Assembly: GCF_036324505.1 (NCBI RefSeq)
Contig: NC_086366.1
Location: 21,344,927 to 21,408,926, forward strand
DNA from: Eleginops maclovinus
Lineage: Eukaryota; Chordata; Actinopteri; Perciformes; Eleginopidae
Reading direction: 5' to 3'
Length of the DNA: 64,000 nucleotides
A program made the translations under genes and the position numbers. This document shows, one piece after another, positions 9,400 to 20,550 of this stretch (its first letter is position 1; every line of letters begins with the position of its first letter). Below the pieces are notes generated by a model that ran no database searches, was not told the DNA's origin, and saw only the letters and a list, made by a program, of their open reading frames with translations.

Positions 9400-12300
9400 A
9401 TGCCTGAGCGGTGTGTTGCAGCGTATTGTTCAAACACCAGGGAGAACGGTTTTACCCTTCATCGGTTTCCGAAAGACCCTGCTTTGTGTGAACTCTGGAC
9501 GCAACAAGTTTGTAGGACAAGAGCTGGTCCGAAAGGAACAGTATGGAAGCCAAGCTCGTCGTCTGTACTTTGCTCAGCGCATTTTGAAGAGGAGTGCTAC
9601 GACTCGATCCCCGCTCTGAAGGAGCAGCTTGGTATTGATGTTCGTCTGAAGAAGGTTTTGCTGCCCAATTCGGTTCCGCGTATATTTCATCGAGGGACAA
9701 GCTCGAGGTTAGCCCCGGGGGCGAACGGCGACGTCAAGAGCCGGAGGTCTCATGCTCTGGAGAAAAGGCAGAGATTGGAGGTACGTACCTTCTTATTTTG
9801 GACTATATTTTAATAATGGAAGGGAAATGAAATGCAAAGGAATGAGTGTTTGGCACTGTGTAAACAGCTTGCGGTGGTTCTTCATAGTTGAAGTTGGCGC
9901 TAGCTCTGAACACTTCAGCTCAGCTGGCTACTAGTGCTAAGTGCTTTAGCTATTCAGCTAAGTTCACCTCAGAGTGTTAGCAAAAAGTCAAGTCTCAAGT
10001 GTTTGTTTTAGGTTTGCGGTAGCGTTTTTTTCCCCCTCCAACTCACGCTAAATCTTGTGATTTATTTATTTATGTTTCAGGTACTACAGGAATGCCAGTC
10101 TGAGTATGTTGCTGAAGAGGAAAGCGATGACTTTCCTGACGGGGACCCATCTACTGATGTAAGTTTTCGGAAAGCGTTCAGGTCAACTAAGTTACTGACT
10201 AAAGATTTTATTTGACTAACTACACACAGCATTACAGTATATCAAGTGCCAGTGCCCCCTCTCTCAGACCTTCACCCTCACCATCTCCAGAGGTGTTAAA
10301 AGTAAAAGTACTTTTGTGGTGTAATTACAACAGTAGCACATATAACATAACCGTTACACCATTTACTCCATTGTACCTAACTAGATAGATGGACTGTCAT
10401 TACTGAAAAACACTAAAAACCTAACAAGGACCCACCACAAACTCAATTCAACCAGTGCAGAATCAGCTGATTGTAAGACAAATACACTGGTCTACTTTTT
10501 ACTAGGTTACCTGTGTTGGAAGGAAACTCTATTTTTTAGTTTTTTTTTTAACTTTTACACACACACACATATGTATACACACATTTATTTATTTACTTAC
10601 TTATTTATTCAGGTGAATTCAACAGAAGATCAGCACAGTGACTTTTCCGTTCAAGTGTGTCTGAGGCCACCAACAAGGACGGTGGCTATGCAGTTCAAAG
10701 GAAGGGGACGGACTAAAGGTATTTTATCATTTATGTACGTATTTTAGCCAAACAGATGTCCGGGGAAACGGGTCTTTTCAGCATTGCATCTTGTGTAGAT
10801 AGATACATCACTAATGACAATCCTTTTCTATGTCAAACATCTATTTTCACATCTACACAAGAATGTTGGAAAAACTATCTGTCTTAGGAAAAGACTATTT
10901 TACAATCTACAAATTTACTAGTGCGAGCAAGCTTCACAAAAAGTTGTGTGTATTGAATGAAGATTTCCTTCAAGCTGACACTGATTTCTATATACTAAAC
11001 ATTGTTTTTTCCCCAGGTGTGCAGGCTACTACATCAATGGTCACTGTTGGGACTCAGACTGAGGATGACTGCTTTTGCTTTCACAACACCGACAACTCAA
11101 CCTCTTGTGGCTCTGACTCAGATGACAACATGTCGACAGATGATCCCGACTACAAGCTGCCGTCCTCTGATGATTCAGCTGAAGAGAGTCCTGAACACAA
11201 TACTCCACCAGTGCCGCCACCTGAGGCGCCAGCAGGTAGCGTTTTTCTTGTGTTCTGGGAATGCCTGGTGACGCTGTTGTCAACATGGTGCAGCTGTGGA
11301 CTTTGTGGGAGCAGGTCACTGTCCTGGCAGTGTAAAGAAGTAGGAACACAGTTGCAGGTCACCATCCAGTGCGGGGGATGTGGGAACCAAGGACTATGGA
11401 ACAGTCAACCTTTCTTCGGCAGAACAGCAGCTGGGAATGTGTTGTTGTCCGCTGCCATTCTCTTCAGTGGGGCCACTGTCACCAAGGTGCTGCGTGTCCT
11501 ATCCAGATTGGGCGTTGCTGTGATGTCGGAAAGATCGTTCTTCAGACATCAGGACCAGGTGCTTTTCAAAGCTGTGAAGCGAGTTTGGGGCGAGCAGCAG
11601 TTTGCCATGCTCTGTCTGCTACAGGCAGAAGGGGAACCCATCGTGTGTGGTGGTGACGGGCGTGCCGACACCCCAGGGCATTGCGCTAAGTACGGCACCT
11701 ACTCAACAATGGAGCTCCGGAAAACAGCTGTTATTGACGTACAACTTGTACAGGTACATTTCAGATGTATTATGCCTCTATGTGAGTCCTGCCCAGTATA
11801 GAAAACACACTCTTCTGTCGTAGTAAGGACAATTTTATACTAGTCAATGTTATGCTCATCAAAATCTCCTGCTTTTTATGTTTTAGAGCAATGAGGTTGG
11901 AGGGTCCTACCACATGGAGAAAGTGGGACTGCAGCGATCCCTTGAGAAAGTCCAGGGCTTTGTGGATGTCGGAACTCTCGTGACAGACAGACACATAGGC
12001 ATCAACATGATGATTAGAGAGGACCATCCAGACATCACGCACCAGTTTGACATATGGCATGTAGCCAAGAGTAAGTGCAACATGTTTAAACCTGTTTAAT
12101 GTAATTTTTAAGAGAGACTTGAAGCACTACCTTGACATTCCTTTTTGAAAGATATGATTTTTTGGGTTTGGACAAATTTTATGTGTGAAATCCTTGTGTG
12201 TGTGGAGGACAGGGCCTATTTCAGGCTATTACAGGCTGTTCATGTATCTAAAAAGGGTTTTAGTTATGCCCTTGGAGTCAAGACCTTCAAGCAGTACATT

Positions 12301-13654
12301 AGATTTCTATTTATTTATTCATCTACACATGTTTACTCAGGTGTCAAGAAGAAGCTGCAGAGCCTTGGACAAACTAGAGGTTGCCAGGACCTCAAACCCT
12401 GGGTGGGAAGTATTATAAACCATCTGTACTGGTCCGTGGTCTCGACGCCTCCTGGCAGTGGACAACTTGTGGTGGACAAATGGACATCAGTCATCGATCA
12501 CATCCACAACAGGCACACCGGGTTCGAGGGACTGTTCTCTTCTTGTGCGCACGGAGTCCTGGAAGGCAGGGAACAGCGTAAACCGTGGCTGAGTTGTCGT
12601 TAGTATACTCCTAATGTTTATTTTACAGAGATTGTGATCACAGTATCATGTTGCATCATGTTGCATAATTTACATGTATTTTGTACAATGTTCTTCAGAT
12701 ACGAAGGTGTCTATTGAAGTGGAGAAGATCATCCGGAACAAGAGGCTGTGTGCAGATATACAACGCCTGTCCCCGTCACACCAGACATCCTACCTCGAAG
12801 CATTCCATAGCGTGATTACCCACTTTGCGCCAAAGATGTGCCACTTTTCATACAAAGGGATGGAGAGCAGGTAATCAAAGAAATATTCCGTGAAACATTC
12901 TTTTAGGACATTATTACATTCTATTACATTACACTTGCCAGACGCTTTTATCCAGAGCGACTTACAATCGAGGACAAAATCACAGCTTGCAACATTTGCA
13001 GTGCACAGGAAATGTACATGTCCTGAAGTGGTTTTGTAGGCAAGGGTCAGGGCCTTGTGCCTGGTTTGGGCAGCCACTGTTAGGCAGTGCAACCTGATAA
13101 ATAGAGGGGTAACATGGGCTCTTTTGGGTTGACTTGTTTATGTTTCGCTGTTAAGAATGGTCATCTTGTTCCTGATTATTCTGTTTGTGTTCTGTTCTTA
13201 GAGGGATCCTGGCTGCTTTGCATTTCAACGAGAATGCCAACAGGGAGCAGCGGAGCAGACACGATGGCGAGATGATGTTCAACCTGCGGTATCCAAAGTA
13301 TAAGAAGGGCGGCTACATTGTGAGGAAAGTCTTACAGGAGCCATCTTTTGGTAAGCATAATAGAAAGTTGATTGCAGATATGATTTGTATTTTGAGATGT
13401 ACATAGTCGTGTGTCATATCTATGGTTGGATTAATTTGAACCTTGTCCCATATTCCTCTGCAACAGGCTATGCTGAAGAGCTGATGCGGATGGTGGAGGC
13501 CATGTGTCGAGGTGAGGACTACAACGGTGATGACTTTGACATCCCAGACCCGTCCCCTGTTACAGAGCCACTCAATGCATCATTCGAAAAGCCGGATAAG
13601 AGGGCAGCAGTCAATGCACATATGACCCGCTTTAGCATTACAAATAACACCTAA
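9400..13654 (+). CDS. Kolobok transposase, THAP domain plus DDE core, intact
   Basis: Nine exons join in phase: 9400-9780, 10081-10158, 10613-10718, 11017-11753, 11887-12070, 12341-12598, 12699-12870, 13202-13350 and 13467-13654 (2253 nt, 750 residues, no stop). Residues 1-90 form a THAP finger (CVAAYCSNTRENGFTLHRFP; VLCSAHF; closing VLLPNSVPRIF). An acidic linker follows with NMSTDDPDYKLP, then a cysteine cluster (CSCGLC, CGGCG) that may bind zinc. The catalytic core shows GGDGRADTPGHCAKYGTYS (first Asp), TLVTDRHIGI (second Asp) and SYLEAFHSVITHFAPKM (Glu). The last blocks are LHFNENANR and YPKYKKGGYIVRKVL. All these are hallmarks of vertebrate Kolobok transposases. One donor (12598, C|GTTAGT) is non-ideal. 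AATAAA lies at 13683-13688. It would cut at TTAA and reinsert the element. Confidence 0.93.
12915..12985 (+). repeat. Common fish interspersed repeat fragment in Kolobok intron
   Basis: The string ACACTTGCCAGACGCTTTTA followed by TCCAGAGCGACTTACA matches a very widespread teleost repeat remembered from many fish introns. It lies in intron 7 of the Kolobok transposase, so either the element picked it up after insertion or it travels with it. Confidence 0.6.
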
Positions 13655-14094
13655 ATGTACACATGAGAACCGGACTGAATGGAATAAACACAAACTTAAT
13701 TTCATCTTTGCCGTGAGTGCTTTGATTTACTGTGTTGGGAACCTCCTGCTCCATCCTCACCTTGGTGTTCTGAAAAGTGTCATTACAGGGTGTGTAGTAT
13801 GTCTGTGTTGCTACAGTTTTCCCCCTTATCCATGTGGGCTTGTATTGCATTGTCCCTGAAGTACAGCACATCTTAGACACCGTATGATCAAAAATATCAG
13901 CTACCCTTCCATGGTGAAGGTGTAAATTGATTTGCTAGGCCTATTTGTTGTAAGCTGTTGTAAGTTGTAAAAATGAAGACACATTCATGTGAAGCCAGAG
14001 GTATCATGTATTGACATTCATTTTCATGTATTTACAAACTCATGTATTTAAACTAAAAAAACAAAATTAACAAGTTAACAGCATACATGTATCA

Positions 14095-15382
14095 TCACGG
14101 GCTGTTGGTGTCCTGGAACCCCCTGTAATCAATGGAGGGAAAAGTTCTCCGGATACACCACACCACACAGGAAGGTATGGGGACCCTGACATGTCTTCCC
14201 AGGTACTCGTAGCACCATCGCACAAACTGTCTGTATCCAGTGTACCTCTTCCACCTAAAAGTTGAAAGAAAATCAGAAGAAAAACACAGGTGTTTTAGAT
14301 GTAGGCCTAGGCCTACTGTAACCTACATGACAGTTCGTTTTACGCATACATTTACGTCATTGGTGATATCAAATCATACAATTCCTACTAGTCCATACAA
14401 ATGATTTTACAATAGGATTGTATACTCACTCGTTTCCCTCTACATCCCCGTATTCTTGCCGATAGTGGAAATGTGCGGTGCGCAGAACATGCAGATTCAG
14501 ACAAACTGGCTCAAAGCCAGAATGTTCTGTGATGCAGCGGGTGTCTGCTCCCTCCTCCTCTCTCCTCTCGCACACTCTTGACTGTTCGCGGCAGCACACC
14601 GACTCCACTACCAGTGGCATTGGCTCACATCTCCCACAAGAACACCTAAAATATAACAGATAAAGGCAAGGGGCTTGAAACAATCTTACAATTGTCACAG
14701 AACTTTACAAAGTGTCAATGTCATGGGTTGATTCGCGTGAAAAGCCGACGTAGAACTAGCCTAATCGCGGAAGGATGGCCACTGGTCAGGAGCTAGGTTA
14801 TAGCATAGGCTACTACTGGGTTATAGCATAGGCTACTGTATGAGTATGACGCAGGGCAAACTAATATAGTAGACCTAATTGGTATTTTCATCGCTCTCAA
14901 AAAAAATAACATAACTAAATAAAGATTAAGACTATGACAAGCACCGGGAAACAACAATGGCCCTTTGCGATCTGTAGGCTAGTAATGGTGACTATTTGGC
15001 TAATTCTGGGAGGTGAGGAGGCAGACTGCACACACACATGCTCGCTGGTGCAAACGCTGGTTGTGGTGGATATTACAAAGTACAATATCTTACGGAGTGT
15101 TCATTGTCAGAAAAGTGAACAAGAAGGAAGTTACCATTCCACGTGCTGTAGTCTGCCAAAATCCATAGGCATCCGACCGTCTGCCACAGCAGCACCACCA
15201 ACAGCGCCTTCTGCCTCGCCATCCGAACTTTCCGTAGAACCCTGTGGCTCCAACTCATCCAAGTATGGCTCGTATCTATAGGGCATAACGCCCCTCACAT
15301 TGTCCTCCAGCATTGGGTCGGACTCTGCCACTTCGAAAAATGTGTCAGGATCCGAGGATGAATCGGAGTTGTCAGAATCCAT
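14095..15382 (-). CDS. P2X7 C-terminal ('ballast')-like domain protein carried by Kolobok
   Basis: Three exons join in phase: 15382-15135, 14645-14430 and 14254-14095 (624 nt, 207 residues, intact). Residues 1-82 are acidic and Ser/Asp-rich (MDSDNSDSSSDPDTFFEVAE). The rest follows the cysteine/histidine order of the P2X7 intracellular ballast domain: WCSCGRCEPMP, ESVCCRE, CITEHSGFEPVCLNLHVLRT, then YRQFVRWCYEYLGRHVRVPI, PSCVVWCIRRTFPS and a closing YRGF. In P2X7 this domain coordinates zinc and binds guanine nucleotide; no transmembrane segments are visible here, so the protein is probably soluble or nuclear. It is convergent with the transposase, 440 bp away, and starts about 260 bp from the right inverted end. 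Its role in transposition is unknown. The domain call is by pattern; the exon model is strong. Confidence 0.88.
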
Positions 15383-16897
15383 GTTGTTGACAGGTGTCAG
15401 GATAGTCGTGAGTGACAGGTGGGATAGTGTCTTGACCAAGGAGCCGTTCCGGAGTGTACGTCATAGGTCATGTGACTGACTAATAGGAAGGTCGGTAGCA
15501 GATCGCAAAAATCGCACTTTTAAAAGGCCGTACAAACTCAATTTCTCTATCATAATGATTAAAACCAACTTCAAGTGACTATTTTGTATGTGTACTTTCA
15601 ATGTGTGTATGTATATTACTTTATTTTCCACGTGTCATGAGGTCTTTAATGAAGGCTAATATCATATGATTTCCATTAAACATGTCAAACTGTAAACATG
15701 TAAACATGTCAAACTGCCATCAGTATTGTATGCATGAAAGCTTATTTTGCTGCTTCTGTGTTTTCATCAGGACATCAACTGATGCAGCCCCAGAAGACCA
15801 TATCACAGAGCCTTTGAAGGAGCCCCCCATCACAGATCCGTTGGAAGACTCAGCCGATGATCCTGTCCAGCCTGAACCAGTAACACCACCATGCACCTCT
15901 GAAACCTGCTGTACCCGCATCCAGAGTCTTGAGCAAGAATGCCAAGCTCTAAGGGCTGAAAATGTGTTGTTAAGGGAAAAGATTAATAGGAAGACCCTGA
16001 CAGAGATTAGTTTAAATAACAATGATAAAAAGGTGAATGTCCTCACTGGGCTGGCAACCTATGCATGTCTCATGACCATTTTTCAATATCTGGCTCCATT
16101 TCTCAAAGTTAAATCATCAATAACATGTTTTCAACAATACATGTTGACTTTGATGAAGCTTCGAATGAACTTAACATTTGACTTTTTGGGTTTTTATTTT
16201 GGCATCGACCCAACTACTGTCTCCAGGCACTTCAAAAACTGTGTTAATTTGATGTATTGTAGACTGGTGCCAAGCCTAGTGGTGTGGCCTGAAAGAGAAT
16301 CTTTAAGAACATCTCTTCCATATGTATTTAGAAATGGTGACTACGAGAAGACTGTTTGTATCATTGATTGCTTTGAAATATTTCTAGAGAAACCAAGTAG
16401 ATTGCGACCCAGTGCGCAGTGTTACTCAAGATACAAATCACATCACACCATGAAATATTTAATTGCCATTTGCCCTCAAGGTTCAATTTGTTTCATTTCT
16501 ACTGGATGGGGAGGTCGCACCAGTGATAAGTTCATTACAGAACACTACTTTTTTACCTAATATTCTCCCAGGGGATGTTGTTTTGGCAGACAGGGGGTTT
16601 CTGGTGAAAGAGTCTGTTGAAAGGTGTCAGGCTGAATTAAAAATTCCAGCATTTACTCGTGGAAAAACACAGTTAGATCCTGCTGACATAGAGAATACAA
16701 GATCTCTAGCCTCTTTAAGGATTCACATCGAAAGAGTCATAGGAGTACTTCGTCAGAAATATACTATCTTACAAAGCACTGTGCCAATAACTTTCACAGA
16801 CATAGAGAAAGAAAATGATGTTACTTATCTTGATAAAATTGTGAGTGTATGTTGTGGACTAACAAATGTACCTGATTCTGTGGTGCCCTTTGAGTGA

Positions 16898-17132
16898 TGA
16901 ATTTGTGCGTCAACAGAAAATAAACCTTTTTGATTCGCTTCTCACTTGTTTCTTGTGACTTCTTTTCTCACTCACTAGATTTGAGTGACCTATCCACATT
17001 TTAAGATCGCTACAGATACTGCTACAGACACAGAAGACATTGGTTTAACAGTTGTTTATTAATTAATAAAATATTTACATTGCATCAGCTCATTCATATT
17101 CACACATTTCGTAAGTAAGTAAGACTAAGTAA
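16898..17132. other. Convergent intergenic spacer with polyadenylation signals for both ISL2EU genes
   Basis: A plus-strand AATAAA at about 16918 follows the transposase stop. TTTATT at about 17055-17060 (AATAAA on the minus strand) follows the nuclease gene. Nothing else is recognised. Confidence 0.6.
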
Positions 17133-19729
17133 TTATGTTTTTTTTTTTTGAGCATTGATTAGTTTCCTACAACTAGGACACACCCACTGTTTCGGTACCC
17201 TTTTCATCCGAAGGCAGGTTTGGTGGAACCTCTTCACGGCACAGAACCCTGAGGCACAAACAAGCATATTCCCTGCCGCAGGTGCACGGCAGTAGCACCA
17301 CTGTTGCTGGGGATCGGTGCTTGCAGTTGCTTGTTTTGGTGCAGAAAACCATTTGCCTAACAGCTCTGGGATGATGCATTTTAGGAAGAAGTCACGAGCA
17401 AGTTCAAGTTCTTTGAGAAAGAATTCTGGGTCAAATGTAATGCGTTCCACAAAGGGTGAATCACCTTCCTTTTCAGTCCACAGAATGAAATCACAGTATG
17501 CCAATTTGGTAACAAATAGCTGCATCTGCACTTGGTAGAAGTATGCATGGTCTCGCTTAAGTCTAATTTTTCCTAGGGAATCTTGTTCAAGGCAAAAGTG
17601 TGCAACAGAATTTACAGCTTCATTGACAGAAAGCTCCTTTGCAGAAAATGGGCACTTCATTTCTAAGACACCTGTACCACAGCAGCTACAGGACACATAC
17701 CCATCAGGTGAGGCCCCGATAAATGGGTGCAGAGGTGAAATTCTAAATCCGGCTGGTCGCACCAGGACGTCTGTGTGTGATAGGCGATGCTGCATTTCGT
17801 AGTATTTTCTGGCCAGTTCTTCATTATTGCATCCCCATCTGAAGAAACAATGGAAATATGAGTTTTGGACAATAGTAATGCCACCCCACATTGCTACCTC
17901 CCTGCCCTTTACAAATGTTTAATGCTGTACTTGGTTTTACACTTCTTTTTAAAGAATAGCCTAGTACTTACTGCATTTACCCTCTCTGTTCATTCACCTC
18001 ACACTAATTTTCTTGTACACCATATGTTGTACGTAAGTAAGTTAACACATACATAGAAGAGATTACACACTGCACACCCTATTTTAGTTTACAGGGAAAT
18101 TCCAGCTGATTTCAACATGCAGTTGTAATGCTCACACACACTACCCTTGACTTGTCAGTACCTTCCTGAAGATGTGGCATATATCATCCCACATGATACA
18201 TGATGATAGGATGTTCAACTGCATGTTGACATTGGCTGGAATTCTCTGCCCATGAATACCTGGTAGCCTCACTGCTGAAAACATGGGACTTTGGGTCACA
18301 TATCTGTCTTATGAGAGACACGGCTGGCTTTCTGAGGTCTGTTCTTGTTGCTGCTCTGAAGGTAGATCCTGTCACCCTACCACTCCTTTGATCAAACCAA
18401 ATTCTGGACTTGGACTGTGCTTGGGTCTCCTCCTCTACAATATCACTCTGAAAACATGGCAATCCAAACAGTTTCTCATTTACATTGCAAGATAGCGCAC
18501 ACACAGTACACGTGCACATAACATGGTAGATCTTAGATTTCAGTCATTAGTAAACAGAATATGTTATGTACCTGTTCTTCAGTGACAGTCAAGTCCTCAA
18601 ATATTCCTTCTGCACGCTCTTGTAATTCAGCCAGGTTCAGGTCTCTTGCCTTCTTGTCATACAGACTGGTAAGGGGTTCAGGTAAATCTAGCTTGACAGC
18701 CTTGGGTACATAGGATGTGGCGTACCCGCGAACAACTGACAGGACTGCAGGTCTGCAGGACTTCCCATCTTGAGTCCGGCACTGTGAGAGATTTTGGTAG
18801 AACTGTGTTTGCTCAGCAGCAGTCAGGGGTGGGAAAGATGGGGGCGCAGAGGTACCCTTGGTGGAATTCCCCTTTTTATTTTGTTGAGTATGGTTGAATA
18901 TGATGTCCTTGCCCTGCAGGTACTCCACATTCTTCGCAGCATCCTCACTGGGAGAGGCCCACTTGCATTTTTTGGATGTGCAGCTGATCTCCTCGTGCCT
19001 TGCGTTGTTTTTTCCCCACAGACTGAAGAGAACAGCTGACACATGAGAGCAGCTCTCCCCGAGTCCCGCTGTGCAGTTGCAGTGGGCTCCCAGCACAACA
19101 CCGTCGTTCCTCACCACCACCCATGGCTTTAGTTGACTTTCATTAAGCCTTTGGGAGTGATTAACCTATATGAAATTCCAAAACAGATAAATAAAGGTAA
19201 AAAACGCCAGCCACTTTGGTTGAGTACGATCAAAAATACAAACTAGCAAGTTACAGATGCACTGCAGTAGCTATCCAAGCTAAAAAACAAGCTAACGTGA
19301 CACTTCCGTAGCTAGCCAAGCTAATAAACAAACAATGCTAACGTGACACTGCCTATCAAACTGGAATAATTTAATACTTACCCTTGCAGTGATGATGCCG
19401 AAGTTTTTGGATGTAAGACTCCACAGTTGAATGTTGTTTACGAAGCCGGACTGACACCATTTGTAAGCCTCCAAGCTTTTGTACGCTCTGAGGGAGTCTC
19501 CTGAGTACACTGATGGAAAGCTTACAAGATAGCTGTGGATGTCTGCGTAGCGCAAGTCGGGTACATCGTCTTCAGAGCAGGAGGTTATGCTCTTGAAAAG
19601 CACACCGGGTGAATTATATGGGTCGCTTATATTTAATCTCTCTAATTTTGTACTATAAAGCCGAATTTCACTTGAATTAAAATGAGAAGTATACTCGCTC
19701 GATAAGAAAACACTGGCACCGGTGGTCAT
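17133..19729 (-). CDS. SWIM-YqaJ-PHD nuclease of the ISL2EU-like element, intact
   Basis: Four exons join in phase: 19729-19382, 19165-18572, 18447-18260 and 17838-17133 (1836 nt, 611 residues, no stop). The N-terminal exon has the family block YLVSFPSVYSGDSLRAYKSL. Exon 2 has a SWIM zinc finger (HCNCTAGLGESCSHVSAVLF; C-x-C...C-x-H). Exons 3-4 give a YqaJ-type PD-(D/E)xK exonuclease: WFDQRSGRVTGS, WGCNNEELARKYYE, HPFIGASPDGYVS (catalytic Asp), GVLEMKCPF (E-x-K) and YFYQVQMQLFVT (Gln motif). The last 50 residues are a C4HC3 PHD finger (WCYCRAPAAG...FHQTC...WVCPSC). The start codon lies only about 45 bp inside the right inverted end, so its promoter is probably in that end. YqaJ resembles phage lambda exonuclease; its role in transposition is unproven. 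Confidence 0.92.
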
Positions 19730-19773
19730 GTTGACTGCCAAAATGGTGGCTCCCAACCAAAAGTCACGTGACC

Positions 19774-20550
19774 GCAGGAGCTCTATACAGTCCAGTAGCT
19801 CGCTCTGCACGGGCCTTAAATACAGTCGCGTTCTCAAGGTGCTCTTTCAACACTCCATCAAGGGAGGCAACAAAATCCATCAAACCAAGGAATATCCAGG
19901 GATTATCGGAGCCCTCACTCTTATCATGGCCACCCAAAGCAAACTCAAATGATCAACAAAATGTCACAGTCTATTATTCGGGACAGATCGGTTGGTTTTT
20001 TCCTAAACCTAGCTAACCAACATTACACATTAGCAGACAAGGGTACATATTTAAACCTGTTAGAATTAAATGTTAATTTAGTTTTTGTCACCTCTTGGTT
20101 GTGCTTTCCAATGCCGATTCATCTAGCTGTCCAGCAATGCTAAGCCTGCCCAAAAAGCTTAGCCTCATACTGTTGTCTAGACTCTAGATAACCGCGGCTA
20201 CTTTCGTGCCGTTTGCATTTCTCTCTAAAATGTCTTACATTTTGTACCCCCGTCGTTGTCCACAACGCTTTGACACAGCAGGCAGGGAAAGCAATAGAAG
20301 GCATTGCTAACAGCACATCCAGCTAACAGCTCCGTTTATCGTGAAAAGCCCCGGTTGTAAACTCGTCCTCGATCACTTACCTGCTGATGAATTTTTAAAT
20401 CGGGTTGGTCCGGTCCAAGCTCCTTTATTCTTCCAGGGGACGCCTTGGGAAAGGATGTTTTTGTAAAGAAAAAACACAATTTTCTGCGGCCGCATTTACA
20501 TTTTCCATGACGGCATGATCCAGAAAACTAATGGCGGGTGTAAAAATATA
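19774..20550 (-). pseudogene. Old minus-strand hAT transposase, N-terminal piece
   Basis: From about 20520 downward the minus strand reads CRHGKCKCGRRKLCFFFTK, then PKASPGRIKELGPDQPDLKI, then after a gap with stops AFYCFPCLLCQSVV (TTF-type finger). Closer to the ISL2EU end comes FALGGHDKSEGSDNPW (about 19930), DFVASLDGVLKEHLENATVF and a degraded tail. This is the DUF4371 N-terminus of the same relic found at 7971-8260 and 4208-4707. Several stops and frame changes are present. Confidence 0.75.

Larger units (their letters stand above)
9089..15645. mobile_element. Complete Kolobok transposon with TTAA duplication
   Basis: The left end AGACCTCATGACAC (9089-9102) is the exact complement of the right end (15632-15645). 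TTAA lies immediately outside both (9085-9088, 15646-15649), the Kolobok target duplication. It carries two convergent genes, both with unbroken frames: the THAP-DDE transposase (9400-13654, plus) and a P2X7-ballast-like protein (14095-15382, minus). It sits in intron 2 of the ISL2EU-like transposase, in the same orientation as that gene. The total is 6557 bp. Confidence 0.95.
8345..16897 (+). pseudogene. ISL2EU-type transposase: THAP finger, coiled coil, DDE_Tnp_4; one frameshift
   Basis: Exons 8345-8549, 8781-8955 and 15771-16897 join in phase at GT/AG sites; intron 2 holds the Kolobok element. Exon 1 gives a THAP DNA-binding finger (MVDNCCAPGCTNRRGKKKG; LCSDHF as the C-x2-H end) and exon 2 the usual SGRKSDNPLSPDF tail. 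Exon 3 has an acidic linker and a leucine-rich coiled coil (IQSLEQECQALRAENVLLRE), then a helix-turn-helix (FLGFYFGIDPTTVSRHF). The DDE residues sit in CIIDCFEIF (about 16355), VVLADRGF (about 16580) and IHIERVIGVLR (about 16725). A six-T run at 16549-16554 shifts the frame: upstream reads to a stop at 16558-16560, downstream continues to TGA 16895-16897. This could be a real mutation or a sequencing slip. AATAAA follows at about 16918. Confidence 0.85.
8261..19773. mobile_element. ISL2EU-like DNA transposon (THAP-DDE transposase plus YqaJ nuclease), itself interrupted by Kolobok
   Basis: The two ends share GGTCACGTGAC at the tip (8261-8271; complement at 19763-19773). About 10-15 bases further in, both have a CCATTTTGGCAGTCA block (8290-8304; complement at 19731-19745). 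Old hAT coding sequence resumes on both outer sides. The exact target duplication is unclear (possibly 2 bp). The cargo is a plus-strand THAP + DDE_Tnp_4 transposase and a convergent minus-strand SWIM-YqaJ-PHD gene, the two-gene layout known for ISL2EU/IS4EU elements. Of the 11.5 kb, 6.6 kb is the nested Kolobok (9089-15645); without it the element is about 5 kb. Confidence 0.85.

Noticed and set aside
11017..11753. Possible hidden intron at the CAGGTAGC within Kolobok exon 4 (about 11234)
   Set aside because: The frame stays open and coding-like through it, and no matching acceptor is needed.
9085..15649. piggyBac as the source of the TTAA duplication
   Set aside because: TTAA fits piggyBac too, but the encoded transposase has THAP and Kolobok catalytic blocks and not the piggyBac fold.
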